Translations under genes and position numbers: made by a program
Shown: one piece after another, positions 63,112 through 64,000 of the stretch
Layout of the letters: every line of letters starts with the position of its first letter
Position numbering within the stretch: position 1 is the stretch's first letter
Source of the DNA: Branchipolynoe longqiensis
Lineage: Eukaryota; Annelida; Polychaeta; Phyllodocida; Polynoidae
Assembly (NCBI GenBank): GCA_030323885.1
Contig: CM059186.1
Coordinates: 24,261,849-24,325,848, forward strand
Direction of reading: 5' to 3'
Length of the DNA: 64,000 nucleotides
Notes under the pieces: generated by a model
Databases searched by the model: none
What the model saw: the letters and a program-made list of their open reading frames with translations, nothing else
Told to the model about the DNA's origin: nothing

Positions 63112-63183
63112 GATTGTCACCTGACCTTCAGTCCATGGAACAAATCCGACGAATCATGCGGCCAACCGATGTGCCGGACACAG
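63112..63183 (+). CDS. PPP1CB: PP1 catalytic subunit, beta type, exon 5 (last in window)
   Basis: 72 bp, acceptor 'gaattacag', donor GTAAGT, phase 1 to phase 1. Codes GLSPDLQSMEQIRRIMRPTD, VPDTG. The T in VPDTG again agrees with the beta isoform (alpha has VPDQG). The C-terminal third of the enzyme, including the last metal-binding His and the regulatory tail, lies beyond the right edge. Confidence 0.96.
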
Positions 63184-63224
63184 GTAAGTGAGGCTCTTGC
63201 CTAGTTGGTGATACTGGTTGGGTC

Positions 63225-63965
63225 GCAACCAGATATGGCACGCATCTGTCATGTTCCCACCATTTATCACTCATGTCGGGGACATGGCACACATGTGACA
63301 TGTTCCCAGTGGGTATCCCTCATGTCAGGGATGTGCCACACATGTGGTATGTTCCCAGCAGGTATCCCTCATGTCAGGGATGTGAAACATGTGTGGTATG
63401 TTCCCAGCAGATATCACTCATGTCAGGGATGTGCCACACATGTGGTATGTTCCCAGCAGGTATCCCTCATGTCAGGGATGTGAAACATGTGTGGTATGTT
63501 CCCAGCAGATATCACTCATGTCAGGGATGGAGCACATGTGTGGTAGGTTCCCAGCAGGTATCCCTCATGTCAGGGATGTGGCACATGTGTGGTATGTTTC
63601 CAGCAGGTATCCCTCATGTCAGGGATGTGGCACACGTGTGGTATGTTCCCAGCAGGTATCCCTCATGTCAGGGATGTGGCACACATGTGATATGTTCCCA
63701 GCAGGTATCCCTCATGTCAGGGATGTGAAACACGTGTGGTATGTTCCCAGCAGATATCACTCATGTCAGGGATGGGGCACATGTGTGGTATGTTCCCAGC
63801 AGGTATCCCTCATGTCAGGGATGTGGCACAAGTGTGGTTTGTTCCCAGCAGGTATCCCTCATGTCAGGGATGTGGCACACGTGTGGTATGTTCCCAGCAG
63901 GTATCCCTCATGTCAGGGATGGGTCACATGTGTGGTATGTTCCCAGCAGGTATCCCTCATGTAAG
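63225..63965 (+). repeat. 49-bp minisatellite in PP1 intron 5
   Basis: About 15 units of 49 bp (gtatccctcatgtcagggat, gtggcacacgtgtggtatgt, tcccagcag). Each unit has an ATCCCT-N6-AGGGAT hairpin and a CACRTGTG E-box-like palindrome. Because 49 is one more than a multiple of 3, all three forward frames stay open, giving spurious Cys-rich proteins. Confidence 0.95.
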
Positions 63966-64000
63966 GAGCCATTGTGTTAACTTAAATATGTCCTCTCAAA

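Noticed and set aside
63205..63980. Cys-rich repetitive proteins in three forward frames
   Set aside because: All come from the 49-bp minisatellite inside PP1 intron 5. A unit length of 3n+1 opens every frame.

Overview
This is a stretch of nuclear DNA from an invertebrate animal, probably marine. It holds parts of two conserved host genes with ordinary GT-AG introns. On the minus strand at the left are the first three coding exons of a Nova/pasilla-type KH-domain splicing regulator (7980 down to 302, continuing off the left edge). On the plus strand at the right are the first five coding exons of a beta-type protein phosphatase 1 catalytic subunit (48094 to 63183, continuing off the right edge). 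The phylum cannot be fixed from the sequence. The mix of Ngaro-like, DIRS-like, Ty3/gypsy, non-LTR, SINE and MITE elements fits a mollusc-like or lancelet-like genome.

Almost everything else is transposable elements, many with ends that can be read directly. Five tyrosine-recombinase (YR) retroelements are present. E1 (8191-14634, +) is Ngaro-like, nearly intact, with complete A1-ORFs-B1-A2-B2 split direct repeats, and sits about 210 bp upstream of the Nova start codon. E4 (17929-20837, -) is a GC-rich, gag-only element with the same repeat layout. E2 (23753-30727, -) is a Ngaro-like element inserted inside the gag gene of a Ty3/gypsy retrotransposon (23221-34802, +), which itself has 191-bp LTRs and a 5-bp target duplication. 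E3 (48905-50950, -) is a decayed relative of E1 in PP1 intron 2. E5 (51558-56999, +) is a DIRS-like element in the same intron, with inverted terminal repeats and an internal complementary region.

The middle (about 34.8-47.3 kb) is a graveyard. It contains a 45-bp minisatellite, decayed minus-strand coding exons of a transposon-derived or host gene pair of a type common in invertebrates, a second broken gypsy gag carrying two MITEs, and a non-LTR retrotransposon (endonuclease, reverse transcriptase, RNase H) carrying a tRNA-derived SINE. The same SINE family and a second SINE-like family recur in the Nova and PP1 introns. A 49-bp minisatellite fills PP1 intron 5 to the edge of the window.

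The observations most worth a second look concern how the YR elements express their genes. Gag and RT are in a -1 relationship in E1 and E2, with a textbook T TTT TTA slippery heptamer in E2. The recombinase reading frames of E1, E2 and E3 lack a nearby ATG, and all begin just after a polypyrimidine-CAG splice-acceptor-like signal. Several listed reading frames begin at non-ATG codons, so true starts in the elements are uncertain.
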